A DNA stretch of 64,000 nucleotides from Azospirillum lipoferum (lineage in GTDB: Bacteria > Pseudomonadota > Alphaproteobacteria > Azospirillales > Azospirillaceae): assembly GCF_024170005.1 (NCBI RefSeq), contig NZ_JALJXJ010000007.1, positions 124,001 to 188,000 on the forward strand, read 5' to 3'. The translations under genes were made by a program, and so were the position numbers. Below are positions 17,389-25,855 of the stretch, piece after piece. The number at the start of each line of letters is the position of its first letter. Positions within the stretch are counted from its first letter, which is position 1. The notes beneath the pieces are model-generated. The model did not search any database. It saw nothing but the letters and a program-made list of their open reading frames with translations, and was not told the DNA's origin.

Positions 17389-18498
17389 ATGCGACCGTTC
17401 CTGCACGGTGCCGTGACCAGACTGTCCGCAACCCTGTCTGCACCCCTCTCAGCCCTGGCGCTGCCGGTTGCGGCGGTGGCGGTGTCGCTCGCCCTGTTCG
17501 GCGCCTTCGTGGCGCTCGTCGGGGTCGATCCGGTGGAGATGTACCAGCTGATGTACCGGGGCGCCTTCGGCACCTGGTTCTCCTGGCAGAACACGCTGAC
17601 CCGGGCAGCACCGCTGATCCTGACCGCGCTCTGCACGGCGCTGCCGGCCCAGCTCGGGCTGGTGATCATCGGCGGCGAGGGGGCGCTGGTGCTGGGGGCG
17701 CTGGCGGCGGCGGCGGCGGGGATGGCGCTGAACGGCGCGCCGGCGGCGCTGGTCCTGCCGGCGATGGCGCTGGCCGGCATGGCCGGCGGCGCTCTGCTGA
17801 TCGGCGGGGCCGGAGCGCTGCGCCAGTGGCGCGGCGTCAACGAGACGATCTCCAGCCTGCTGCTGACCTACATCGCCATCGCCGTGCTGAACCACATGGT
17901 GGAAGGGCCGCTGAAGGACCCGTCCAGCCTCAACAAACCCTCCACCCCGCCGCTGGCCGACGCCTACATGATCGGCACCCTGCCGGGCAGCAGCGTCCAT
18001 TGGGGGCTGGTGGCCGGCATCGTCTGCGCCGTGGCGGCCTGGGTGCTGATGCGGCGGACCACCTTCGGTTTCGCCGCCCGCATGGTCGGCGGCAATCCGC
18101 GGGCGGCGCGGATGGCCGGGCTGCCGGTCGGCCGGCTGCTGGTCGTCACCACGGCGCTGGCCGGGGCGGCGGCCGGGCTGGCCGGCATGGTGGAGGTCGC
18201 GGCGGTGCATGGCCGGGCCAGCGCCTCGCTGGTCGCCGGCTACGGCTCCACCGGCATCCTCGTTGCCTTCCTCGCCCGGCAGAACCCGCTGGCGGTCATC
18301 CCCGTCGCCGTGCTGTTCGGCGGCATCGGCGCCAGCGGCGGCCTGCTGCAACGCCGGCTGGATCTGCCCGACGCCTCGGTGCTGGTGTTGCAGGGCATCA
18401 TCTTCGTCGTCCTGCTGGCGAGCGAGGCGATGCGGGGCCGCCTGCACCTGTTCACCTTCGCCCGGCCGACCGCCACCCCCGCCACCAAGGAGGCCTGA
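17389..18498 (+). CDS. ABC transporter permease (BMP/nucleoside-type, YufP-like)
   Basis: Membrane permease of 369 aa (BPD_transp_2 family) with about nine hydrophobic segments. It has RAAPLILTALCTALPAQLGLVIIGGEGALVLGA-type sequence near residue 75 and the cytoplasmic loop VGGNPRAARMAGLPVGR. ATG 17389 has GGGAG 8 bp upstream; a GTG three codons earlier is less likely. Second gene of the importer operon, 29 bp after the binding-protein gene and 2 bp before the second permease. Confidence 0.9.
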   Translation: MRPFLHGAVTRLSATLSAPLSALALPVAAVAVSLALFGAFVALVGVDPVEMYQLMYRGAFGTWFSWQNTLTRAAPLILTALCTALPAQLGLVIIGGEGALVLGALAAAAAGMALNGAPAALVLPAMALAGMAGGALLIGGAGALRQWRGVNETISSLLLTYIAIAVLNHMVEGPLKDPSSLNKPSTPPLADAYMIGTLPGSSVHWGLVAGIVCAVAAWVLMRRTTFGFAARMVGGNPRAARMAGLPVGRLLVVTTALAGAAAGLAGMVEVAAVHGRASASLVAGYGSTGILVAFLARQNPLAVIPVAVLFGGIGASGGLLQRRLDLPDASVLVLQGIIFVVLLASEAMRGRLHLFTFARPTATPATKEA

Positions 18499-18500
18499 GC

Positions 18501-19427
18501 ATGGACCACGCGTCGCTGGGATGGTGGGGGGTGCCGCTGGCCGTGCTGGCCGGGGCCATCCGCGTCTCCACCCCCTTCCTGTTCGTCAGCCTGGGCGAAT
18601 GCCTGACGGAGAAGAGCGGGCGCATCAATCTGGGCCTGGAAGGCACGCTGGTGATGGGCGCGATGAGCGGCTACGCCACCGCATACCTGACCGGCAACCC
18701 CTGGGCCGGGGTGCTGGTCGCCGGGCTGGCCGGCTCCCTGCTCGGCACGCTGCACGCGATGATCTGCGCGCTGGAGCGGGTCAACGACATCGCGGTCGGC
18801 ATCGCCCTGATGCTGCTGGGAACCGGGCTGGCCTTCTTCCTCGGCAAGCCCTTCATCCAGCCGCAGGCGCCGCAGCTGCCCGCCATCCCCTTCGGCTGGT
18901 GGAGCAGCTCGGCGCAGGTGCGCTCGGCGCTGGACATCAACCCGCTGTTCCTGGTCGGTCTGGCGCTGGCGCCGCTGCTGCTGTGGGGGCTGCGCACCAC
19001 GCGCTGGGGCATGGTGCTGCGCATCGTCGGCGAGAGCGCCGAGGCCGCCCGCGCCATGGGCTACCAGATCAACCGGGTGCGCCTGCTCGCCACCGCGGCG
19101 GGCGGCTTCTTCGCCGGGGTCGGCGGCTCCTTCCTGTCGCTGTCCTATCCCGGCAGCTGGAACGAACGGCTGTCGAGCGGCCAGGGCATCACCGCGGTGG
19201 CGCTGGTCATCTTCGCCCGCTGGGATCCGGTGCTGTGCGTCTGGGCCTCGCTGCTGTTCGGCGGGGCCGGGGCGCTGGGGCCGGCGCTGCAATCGGTCGG
19301 GGTGACGCAGGGCTACCACCTGTTCAACGCCGCCCCCTATGTCCTGACGCTCGCCATCATGATCGCCACCTCGTCCTCGCGCCACCGGCTGGCCGGGGCG
19401 CCGGCCGAACTGTCCGTCACCCGATAG
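18501..19427 (+). CDS. ABC transporter permease (BMP/nucleoside-type, YufQ-like)
   Basis: Second permease, 308 aa. It shows the family-defining segment [23 protein letters not shown] near residue 30 and the loop [20 protein letters not shown] consensus AAGGAGG precedes ATG 18501. It would form the membrane channel with the neighbouring permease. Ten bp separate it from biuH, so transport and hydrolysis are co-expressed. Confidence 0.9.
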   Translation: MDHASLGWWGVPLAVLAGAIRVSTPFLFVSLGECLTEKSGRINLGLEGTLVMGAMSGYATAYLTGNPWAGVLVAGLAGSLLGTLHAMICALERVNDIAVGIALMLLGTGLAFFLGKPFIQPQAPQLPAIPFGWWSSSAQVRSALDINPLFLVGLALAPLLLWGLRTTRWGMVLRIVGESAEAARAMGYQINRVRLLATAAGGFFAGVGGSFLSLSYPGSWNERLSSGQGITAVALVIFARWDPVLCVWASLLFGGAGALGPALQSVGVTQGYHLFNAAPYVLTLAIMIATSSSRHRLAGAPAELSVTR

Positions 19428-19437
19428 GAGATCCGCC

Positions 19438-20121
19438 ATGACCGAGCGTTTCGTGCCGGCCGAACCCTATCCCTGGCCCTACAACGGCGACCTGACGCCG
19501 GCCAACACCGCGCTGATCGTCATCGACATGCAGACGGACTTCTGCGGCACCGGCGGCTATGTCGACAGCATGGGTTACGATCTGAGCCTGACCCGCGCGC
19601 CGATCGAGCCGATCCGGGCGGTGCTGGCGGCGATGCGGGCCGGCGGGTACCACATCCTCCACACCCGCGAGGGGCATCGGCCCGACCTGTCGGATCTGCC
19701 GGCCAACAAGCGCTGGCGGTCGCGGCGGATCGGCGCCGGCATCGGCGACCCCGGCCCCTGCGGCCGCATCCTGGTCCGCGGCGAACCGGGGTGGGAGATC
19801 ATCCCCGAACTGGCGCCGCTGCCCGGCGAGCCGGTGATCGACAAGCCGGGCAAGGGCAGCTTCTGCGCCACCGACCTGGAACTGATCCTGACCACCCGCG
19901 GCATCCGCAATCTGGTGCTGACCGGCATCACCACCGATGTCTGCGTCCACACGACGATGCGCGAGGCGAACGACCGCGGCTTCGAATGCCTGCTGCTGGC
20001 CGATTGCTGCGGCGCCACCGATCCCGGCAACCACGCGGCGGCGGTCAAGATGGTGACGATGCAGGGCGGCGTCTTCGGCGCCGTCGCCGACTCCCGCGGC
20101 TTCATCGAGGCACTGCCATGA
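19438..20121 (+). CDS. biuH: Biuret hydrolase (cysteine hydrolase)
   Basis: Isochorismatase-like cysteine hydrolase of 227 aa that converts biuret to allophanate and NH3. The catalytic triad is visible as Asp30 (IVIDMQTDF), Lys136 (DKPGKGSF) and Cys169 (TTDVCVHTT). The numbering is shifted by a constant six residues from the Asp36/Lys142/Cys175 triad of the Rhizobium leguminosarum enzyme. The N-terminal YPWPYNG and the [15 protein letters not shown] and DCCGATD segments are the family's distinctive parts and are shared with that enzyme as I remember it. It overlaps the ATPase gene by 4 bp. Confidence 0.9.
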   Translation: MTERFVPAEPYPWPYNGDLTPANTALIVIDMQTDFCGTGGYVDSMGYDLSLTRAPIEPIRAVLAAMRAGGYHILHTREGHRPDLSDLPANKRWRSRRIGAGIGDPGPCGRILVRGEPGWEIIPELAPLPGEPVIDKPGKGSFCATDLELILTTRGIRNLVLTGITTDVCVHTTMREANDRGFECLLLADCCGATDPGNHAAAVKMVTMQGGVFGAVADSRGFIEALP

Positions 20122-21686
20122 ACGTGATGTCCCGGATCGTTCCTCAGCCGATCATCCCGCTTGGCCCCGCCGACGGCGCACCCGCGCCGGGGCTGGAGGC
20201 GGTGGCGATCACCAAGCGTTTCGGCGCCTTCACCGCGCTCGATGCCGTGTCGCTGAAGCTGCGCCCCGGCACCGTCCATGCGCTGCTGGGCGAAAACGGC
20301 GCCGGCAAGAGCACGCTGGTGAAGTGCATCATGGGCTTCTACCGGCCCGACGAGGGCGCGGTGGTGGTCGGTGACCGCGAGGTGGTGATCGGCGACCCGC
20401 GCGCCGCCCAGACCCACGGGCTGGGCATGGTCTACCAGCATTTCACCCTGGTGCCGCGCATGACGGTGCTGGAGAATCTGGTGATGGCGCGGGCCAGCGT
20501 CCCCGCCGTGATCGACTGGCGGGCGGAGCGGCGGCGGCTCGCCGCCTTCCTCGACACCATGCCCTTCACCGTCGACGTCGACGCGCCGGTCGCCACGCTT
20601 GCCGCCGGCGACAAGCAGAAGGCGGAGATCGTCAAGCAGCTCTACCTCGACGCCCGCGTGCTGATCCTGGACGAGCCGACCTCGGTCCTGACCCCGGACG
20701 AGGCCGACGAGATGCTGGGGCTGATCCGCGGCATGGCGCTGGCGGGGCGGCTCAGCGTGCTGATCATCACCCACAAGTTCCGCGAGGTGATGGCCTTCGC
20801 CGACGATGTCACCGTGCTGCGGCGTGGCCGGCTCGCCGGGTCGGGGGCGGTCGCCGACCACACGCCCGACAGCCTCGCCCGGCTGATGATCGGCGACAGC
20901 AGCACGGCGGTGCCGGTCGAACGCCGCGGCCCGCCCGGAACGGCGGCGCGGCTGCGCATTGCCGGCCTGCGCGCCGACGACGACGGCGGCCTGCCGGCGC
21001 TGCATGGCGTCGATCTGACGGTGCGCATGGGCGAGATCGTCGGGGTCGCCGGGGTATCCGGCAACGGGCAGGTCGAGCTGGTGCAGGTGCTGGCCGGCCA
21101 GCGCGCCGCCACCGCCGGCAGCGTGTCCATCGGTGACGAGCCCTACCGCGCGACGCGGGAGGAGATGCGGCGCCACAAGGTCCACTGCCTGCCGGAGGAG
21201 CCGCTGCGCAATGCCTGCGTGCCCGGCATGAGCGTGGCGGAGAACATGGCCTTCCGCAGCTTCGACGAGCCGCCGATCGCGCGTGGCAGATGGTGGCTGG
21301 ACCCGGCGGCGATGCGCCGCGCGGCACTCGACCTGATCGCCCGCTACCGGGTGAAGACCACCGGACCGGACGCGCCGATCGCCACCCTGTCCGGCGGCAA
21401 TGTCCAGCGCGCCGTGCTGGCCCGCGAGCTGTCGCGCGAGGTCGATGTGCTGATCGCCGCCAACCCGGTGTTCGGCCTGGATTTCGCCGCGGTCGCCGAC
21501 ATCCATGCCCAGATCGTCGAGGCGCGCAACCGCGGCACCGCGGTGCTGCTGGTCAGCGAGGATCTCGACGAGCTGCTGGAGCTGTCCGACCGGCTGGTGG
21601 TGATGTCGCACGGCGCCATCGTCCACGAGACCACCCCGGCCGCCGCCGACCTGACGGTCATCGGGCGCTGCATGGCCGGCCACTGA
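20118..21686 (+). CDS. ABC transporter ATP-binding protein, tandem domains (BMP/sugar type)
   Basis: ATPase of 522 aa with two ABC modules. The N-terminal module has Walker [10 protein letters not shown] (58-66) and Walker [13 protein letters not shown], but a weak signature ([15 protein letters not shown]). The C-terminal module has a degenerate Walker A (GVSGNGQVE) and a good signature [16 protein letters not shown]. This asymmetric pattern is normal for RbsA/YufO-type subunits. ATG 20118 overlaps the biuH stop. It lies between the two hydrolase genes, which ties transport to hydrolysis. Confidence 0.92.
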   Translation: MNVMSRIVPQPIIPLGPADGAPAPGLEAVAITKRFGAFTALDAVSLKLRPGTVHALLGENGAGKSTLVKCIMGFYRPDEGAVVVGDREVVIGDPRAAQTHGLGMVYQHFTLVPRMTVLENLVMARASVPAVIDWRAERRRLAAFLDTMPFTVDVDAPVATLAAGDKQKAEIVKQLYLDARVLILDEPTSVLTPDEADEMLGLIRGMALAGRLSVLIITHKFREVMAFADDVTVLRRGRLAGSGAVADHTPDSLARLMIGDSSTAVPVERRGPPGTAARLRIAGLRADDDGGLPALHGVDLTVRMGEIVGVAGVSGNGQVELVQVLAGQRAATAGSVSIGDEPYRATREEMRRHKVHCLPEEPLRNACVPGMSVAENMAFRSFDEPPIARGRWWLDPAAMRRAALDLIARYRVKTTGPDAPIATLSGGNVQRAVLARELSREVDVLIAANPVFGLDFAAVADIHAQIVEARNRGTAVLLVSEDLDELLELSDRLVVMSHGAIVHETTPAAADLTVIGRCMAGH

Positions 21687-21715
21687 ATATAATGACGATG
21701 GACGGAGTTGCCGCC

Positions 21716-22384
21716 ATGCTGACGATCCCCGCCCTGCCCTACCCCTTCCCCTTTCCATTGGCGCGGACAGCGCTGATCGTCATCGACATGCAGCGCGATT
21801 TCCTGGAACCCGGCGGCTTCGGCGAGGCCCTGGGCAACGACGTGACGCAACTGCGCCCCTCGGTGGCGCCGACCCGTGCGCTGCTCGACGCCTTCCGCGC
21901 CCGCGGACTGCCGGTCATCCACACCAAGGAGGTCCATCGGCCCGACCTGTCCGACTGCCCGCCGTCCAAGCTCAACCGTGGCGGCGGGCCGCTGCGCATC
22001 GGCGATCCGGGACCGATGGGCCGCATCCTGGTGGCCGGCGAGCCCGGCAGCGACATCATCCCGGAACTGGCCCCGCTGGCGGGCGAGATCGTCATCGAGA
22101 AGCCCGGCAAGGGCGCCTTTTACGCCACGCCGCTGGCCGACGCGCTGGCCGAACTGGGCACCAGCCATCTCATCTTCGCCGGCGTCACCACGGAGGTCTG
22201 CGTGCAGACCACCATGCGCGAGGCCAACGACCGCGGCTTCGAATGCCTGCTGGTCGAAGACGCCACCGACAGCTATTTCCCGGCCTTCAAGGCGGCGACC
22301 CTGGCGATGATCCGCGCCCAGGGCGGCATCGTCGGCTGGACCGCCCCCAGCGCCGCGGTGGTGGCGGCACTGGAAGGCCATTAG
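21716..22384 (+). CDS. trtA: Cysteine hydrolase, triuret-hydrolase-like
   Basis: Second isochorismatase-fold hydrolase, 222 aa, with triad Asp24 (IVIDMQRDF), Lys129 (EKPGKGAF) and Cys162 (TTEVCVQTT). It is a clear paralogue of BiuH but differs in the active-site surroundings (KGAFYATPL against [18 protein letters not shown] against DCCGATD). Known TrtA enzymes cleave triuret to carboxybiuret and NH3 and sit beside biuH. Assignment rests on this neighbourhood and general likeness, so ureidoacrylate- or other amide-hydrolase activity remains possible. GGAG lies 8 bp before ATG 21716; two ATGs at 21692 and 21698 lack one. Confidence 0.72.
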   Translation: MLTIPALPYPFPFPLARTALIVIDMQRDFLEPGGFGEALGNDVTQLRPSVAPTRALLDAFRARGLPVIHTKEVHRPDLSDCPPSKLNRGGGPLRIGDPGPMGRILVAGEPGSDIIPELAPLAGEIVIEKPGKGAFYATPLADALAELGTSHLIFAGVTTEVCVQTTMREANDRGFECLLVEDATDSYFPAFKAATLAMIRAQGGIVGWTAPSAAVVAALEGH

Positions 22385-22443
22385 CAGTCTGCCGAAACCT
22401 GCTCTTCGATCCCGCGCCCCGATGCGGCCATCGCCGCCCCTTC

Positions 22444-22965
22444 CTACTCGGCCGCAGCAGGTGGCCGGCCGGGACGGCGAGGCCGCAGGAAGGCGGCAAT
22501 CGGCAAGGGGTCGCGGTCGATGGCGCGGCAGGCGATCGCCAGGGCGCGGGGCACCGGAGTGGTGCCGTTGCGGTAGTTGATCCAGGTGTTGACGTGGAGC
22601 GCGAACACGTCGGCCGCCTCCTGGTTGGACAGGCCGTGCCGCTCCTGCCATGCCACCAGCTCGTCGATGCCAAAGAACCGCTGCTGTTCGGCCAGCAGTT
22701 CCAGATGCACGCTGTCGATCGACAGATCCTCATCCCCGGCCCAATGGACGGTGTCGCCGTGCTCGCCGATCTCGGGCTTGTTGAAGACGCTGAAGACGCG
22801 GAGGGCCTCAATGTCGTGCAGGGCGATCCAGCCGGACAGATCGATGCTGGTTCTGCCGCCATCTTTCCAGGTCACGGAGAGAACATAGGCGTCGGGACCG
22901 GCCTCTACCTGCTCGATCAGTGGTACGGGGCGGGAGTCGATGCCGACGACGAAGCCTGCGGACAT
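22444..22965 (-). CDS. DUF2442 domain protein fused to a helix-turn-helix
   Basis: Protein of 173 aa. Residues about 18-90 match DUF2442 (YVLSVTWKDGGRTSIDLSGWI ... FSVFNKPEIGEHGDTVHW). The following about 60 residues read as an XRE-type helix-turn-helix (LLAEQQRFFGIDELVAWQERHGLSNQEAADVFALHVNTWINYRNG), then a Pro/Arg-rich tail. DUF2442 genes usually pair with DUF4160 genes, as here (13-bp gap). Such pairs have been proposed as toxin-antitoxin-like systems; the HTH suggests self-regulation of the operon. Function unproven. Confidence 0.75.
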   Translation of the reverse strand: MSAGFVVGIDSRPVPLIEQVEAGPDAYVLSVTWKDGGRTSIDLSGWIALHDIEALRVFSVFNKPEIGEHGDTVHWAGDEDLSIDSVHLELLAEQQRFFGIDELVAWQERHGLSNQEAADVFALHVNTWINYRNGTTPVPRALAIACRAIDRDPLPIAAFLRPRRPGRPPAAAE

Positions 22966-22978
22966 GGGGACCTTCCTT

Positions 22979-23188
22979 TCAGGCGGTGGGAATCTGGGGG
23001 TTGAGGGTGTTCCAGGCGGCGACCAGTGCAGCGCCGTGGGCGATGGCCCAGGCCTGGACCTCGGCCCATAAATCGGACGGCAGTCTGCCGCGGAGGATGA
23101 CGACGGGGTCGATGCCGACCAAGGCGTTGATGTCGGGGCCTTTGACGTGGAAATGAGGCGGGTTGTGATCGCGCCCCTGGACGATCAC
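22979..23188 (-). CDS. DUF4160 protein with a probable frameshift near the N terminus
   Basis: The open frame gives 69 aa from a GTG at 23188 (VIVQGRDHNPPHFHVKGPDI), with the DUF4160 core DHNPPHFHV and the terminal helix AWAIAHGAALVAAWN. A second frame from ATG 23222 reads MGKLTNFGKVL and breaks exactly where this one begins. Removing one G from the GGG at 23188-23190 would join them into an 80-aa protein of normal family look. Either this is an inactivating or sequencing frameshift, or the GTG is the true start (AAAGG lies upstream of it). Operonic with the DUF2442-HTH gene. Confidence 0.65.
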   Translation of the reverse strand: MIVQGRDHNPPHFHVKGPDINALVGIDPVVILRGRLPSDLWAEVQAWAIAHGAALVAAWNTLNPQIPTA

Positions 23189-23354
23189 CCAACACCTTTC
23201 CGAAGTTCGTCAGCTTGCCCATAGCTCATCCCTGCCGCTGGCATCTAAACCTACTACAAAATTTGTATATGCTTGCTGGAAAGCGAACATTGCGACACGA
23301 GCGCGGATTTTATCCCCGCTCAGCCAAATGCGGGTTCGTACGGGCATTTCCCGC

Positions 23355-23385
23355 TTGACCTGAAGTTAACTTGAGGTTTTAGGCT
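23355..23385 (+). promoter_or_regulatory. SoxR/MerR-type promoter-operator
   Basis: -35 TTGACC (23355-23360), a 19-bp spacer and -10 TAGGCT (23380-23385). Between them lies the near-perfect dyad CCTGAAGTTAACTTGAGG (23359-23376), one base from the SoxR box CCTCAAGTTAACTTGAGG. The long 19-bp spacer with a dyad inside it is the mark of MerR-family activation by DNA untwisting. The target is the oxidoreductase gene at 23455. No MerR or SoxR gene is present in the window. Confidence 0.75.
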
Positions 23386-23454
23386 GGCCGTATTGGATCT
23401 GGCATACCAAACTCCAGGCCAATCCCGACCGGCAAAAACCTCGCAGGCAAGACG

Positions 23455-24435
23455 ATGAGCGGTATTCAGTTGGAAACGCCAAGGCACGCGCCGAAGACGC
23501 CATGGACGCTGCGCGTGCACCGTCTGGAACAGATCACTCCGCAAGTGCGGCTGATCGAACTGCGCGATCCCGATGGAGGGATGCTGCCGCCGGCCGAGCC
23601 GGGGGCGCATATCGACCTCCATCTGCCGGACGGGGCGGTGCGATCCTATTCGCTGTGCGGCGATCCGGCGGACCGCCACGCCTACCACATCGCCGTTCTG
23701 AAGGTGCCGGGCGGGCGTGGGTCGGGCTTCGTCCATGGCGATCTGGAACCGGGCAGCGATCTTACCATCTCCCCGCCCCGCAACAATTTCCGCTTCGACG
23801 ACGCGCCGCGCTCCCTGTTCATCGCCGGCGGCATCGGCATCACCCCGCTGTTGCCGATGATCCGCAGGGCGGCGGAGCGCGGGGCCGATTGGGTCCTGCA
23901 TTATTGCGTGCGCAGCGCGTCGGCGGCGCCCTTTCTCGACGACCTCCGCGCCCTGCCCCACGGCCGGGTCGAGCTGCATGCCGCCGACGAAGGCCGCCGG
24001 CTGGCGGTGGACGCACTGCTGGCCTCCACACCCGCCGACGTCCCGATCTATTGCTGCGGCCCGCAACGGCTGATGGAGGCCGTCGCGGCCGCCGCCGACC
24101 CGGCGCAGGATGTCCGCTTCGAGTGGTTCGCGCCGCGTACGGAACCGGCCCGCGAACCGGCATCGGACGACAGTTTCGAGGTGGTCTGCGCCCGATCCGG
24201 CGTGACCGTCACGGTGCCGGCGGGGACCAGCATCCTGGACGCCCTCTACGCCGCGGGCGTCGAGGCCGATTCGTCCTGCGAGCAGGGCATCTGCGGCACC
24301 TGCGAGACGACTGTGCTGGAGGGTGAGCCCGAACACCGCGACAGCGTCCTGTCCGACACGGAGCGCGCCGCCGGCAAGACGATGATGCTGTGCGTCTCGC
24401 GTGCCCGAAGCGCAAGATTGGTGTTGGACATCTGA
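23455..24435 (+). CDS. PDR/VanB-type oxidoreductase (FMN reductase with C-terminal 2Fe-2S domain)
   Basis: Protein of 326 aa, the usual phthalate-dioxygenase-reductase length. In order: flavin-binding barrel (RSYSLCGDP near residue 63), NAD-binding domain (LFIAGGIGITPLLPMI), and a plant-type [2Fe-2S] ferredoxin domain with Cys275, Cys280, Cys283 and Cys313 (SSCEQGICGTCE ... MMLCVSR). It would pass electrons from NADH to a Rieske oxygenase or demethylase, but no oxygenase gene is adjacent. The SoxR-like promoter in front suggests induction by redox-active compounds. Confidence 0.92.
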   Translation: MSGIQLETPRHAPKTPWTLRVHRLEQITPQVRLIELRDPDGGMLPPAEPGAHIDLHLPDGAVRSYSLCGDPADRHAYHIAVLKVPGGRGSGFVHGDLEPGSDLTISPPRNNFRFDDAPRSLFIAGGIGITPLLPMIRRAAERGADWVLHYCVRSASAAPFLDDLRALPHGRVELHAADEGRRLAVDALLASTPADVPIYCCGPQRLMEAVAAAADPAQDVRFEWFAPRTEPAREPASDDSFEVVCARSGVTVTVPAGTSILDALYAAGVEADSSCEQGICGTCETTVLEGEPEHRDSVLSDTERAAGKTMMLCVSRARSARLVLDI

Positions 24436-24469
24436 TGCGTCACCGCAAACAAACCATTGGGAGGATCCG

Positions 24470-24895
24470 ATGACCGAGGAAGAATTGCGACAGCTGGGAC
24501 TGGCCCTCTTGAACAGCCCGGCGGAGGCCATCGCCTATTCCGACCGGGAGGGCATCATCCGCTTCTGGAACGCGGGCGCCGAGCGGGTGTTCGGCTTCAC
24601 CGCCGACGAGGCGATCGGCCAGTCGCTGGACATCATCATCCCCGAACGGCAGCGTCCGCGCCATTGGGAGGGCTATGACGAGGTGATGAAGTCGGGGGTG
24701 AGCCGCTACGGCAGCGGCGACCTGCTGTCGGTGCCGGCAACCCGCAAGGACGGCAGCCGCATCTCGGTGGAGTTCACCATCGTGCCGCTGAAGGACGCCA
24801 GCGGCGCCATGCTGGGGATGGCCGCCGTCATGCGCGACGTCTCAGCCCGCTTCGAGGAGTTGAAGACCCTGCGCCGTCAGGCGGCCGGACGCTGA
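24470..24895 (+). CDS. Single-domain PAS protein
   Basis: Protein of 141 aa consisting of one PAS domain plus a short PAC-like end: LLNSPAEAIAYSDREGIIRFWNAGAERVFGFTADEAIGQ, then TRKDGSRISVEFTIVPLKDASGAMLGMAAVMRDVS. There is no kinase, cyclase or HTH output domain, so it probably senses a ligand and acts through a partner. GGGAGG precedes ATG 24470. It follows the oxidoreductase by 34 bp and may share its transcript. Its 3' end overlaps the convergent XRE gene by 19 bp. Confidence 0.85.
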   Translation: MTEEELRQLGLALLNSPAEAIAYSDREGIIRFWNAGAERVFGFTADEAIGQSLDIIIPERQRPRHWEGYDEVMKSGVSRYGSGDLLSVPATRKDGSRISVEFTIVPLKDASGAMLGMAAVMRDVSARFEELKTLRRQAAGR

Positions 24896-25752
24896 TACGA
24901 CGGTTTCCCGCCTTTCCCCGTGCCGGTCCTTTGCGCGACCATGGCCCGGATGCGGTCCTTAACCTGTTCGTCCAGCGGGTTGTAGACCAGCAGCCCAAGG
25001 TCCGGGCGGCCATCGACGGCGAAGGCGGAATATTCCATCTCGACGGCGCCGAGTGCGGGGTGCTGAAGCTGCTTCACTCCCTCGCTCGGCGCGTAGACGT
25101 CGTTCTCGTTCCAGAACCGGGCGAAGTCGGCGCTCGTCCGGCATAGCTCCTCGACGAGATCGGCGATCTCCTTCACCGCCCCGGCCCGCGCGGCATCGAC
25201 GCGGAAGGCCCCGACCAGATGCCGCGCCATGCCTTCCCAATCCTTCTGCTTGGCGCGGATCGCCGGATTGCCGAACACCAGCCGCAGGATGTTGCGCTGC
25301 TCGGGGAGAAGCGTGGCGTAATCGGTCAGAACCACCGCGGCGGCCTGATTCCAGGCCAGCACGTCCCAGGTCGCCGTCTTGATGAAGGCGGGGCAGGCAT
25401 CGAAGGAATCCAGCAGGCGCTGCAGCCGCGGGCTGACGCCCTGCACCGGCCGGTAGCGCATCTCCGGCGGCCGGCCCAGCGCCAGGATGAACAGATGCTC
25501 CCGCTCCAGATCGGTCAGCATCAGGCCGCTCGCGATCCGGTCCAGCACGTCGGCCGACGGTGCCCCGCCCCGCCCCTGTTCCAGCCACGTGTACCAGGTC
25601 GGGCTGATGTTGGCCCGCTGCGCCACCTCCTCCCGTCGCAGTCCCGGCGTGCGCCGCCGCCCCGTGAAGCCGAAGGCCGCCGGATCGAGCCGCGTGCGGC
25701 GGTCGCGCAGGAAGGCGGCGAGCGTGCCGGCCTGCTTGGAATCGGTTTGCAT
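24877..25752 (-). CDS. XRE-family regulator with MmyB-like ligand-binding domain
   Basis: Regulator of 291 aa. The N-terminal helix-turn-helix is RREEVAQRANISPTWYTWLEQGRG, preceded by the family's RRTRLDPAAFGFTGRRRTPGLR. The C-terminal MLTR/MmyB-like PAS-fold domain carries the usual WDVLAWNQAAAVVLTDY and NILRLVFGNPAIR motifs. These proteins commonly regulate a divergent oxidoreductase gene. Here the divergent neighbour is the SDR gene at 25856, 103 bp away, which is the most likely target. Confidence 0.92.
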   Translation of the reverse strand: MQTDSKQAGTLAAFLRDRRTRLDPAAFGFTGRRRTPGLRREEVAQRANISPTWYTWLEQGRGGAPSADVLDRIASGLMLTDLEREHLFILALGRPPEMRYRPVQGVSPRLQRLLDSFDACPAFIKTATWDVLAWNQAAAVVLTDYATLLPEQRNILRLVFGNPAIRAKQKDWEGMARHLVGAFRVDAARAGAVKEIADLVEELCRTSADFARFWNENDVYAPSEGVKQLQHPALGAVEMEYSAFAVDGRPDLGLLVYNPLDEQVKDRIRAMVAQRTGTGKGGKPSYQRPAA

Positions 25753-25855
25753 GGAGAGGATCCTGGTAGCCGCTATACTAGGAAAACGTCACTACTTTAA
25801 CAGGATATCACGGCACAGCAGAGTGGGGGGACGAAATTGGAAAGGTGATTTTCCC

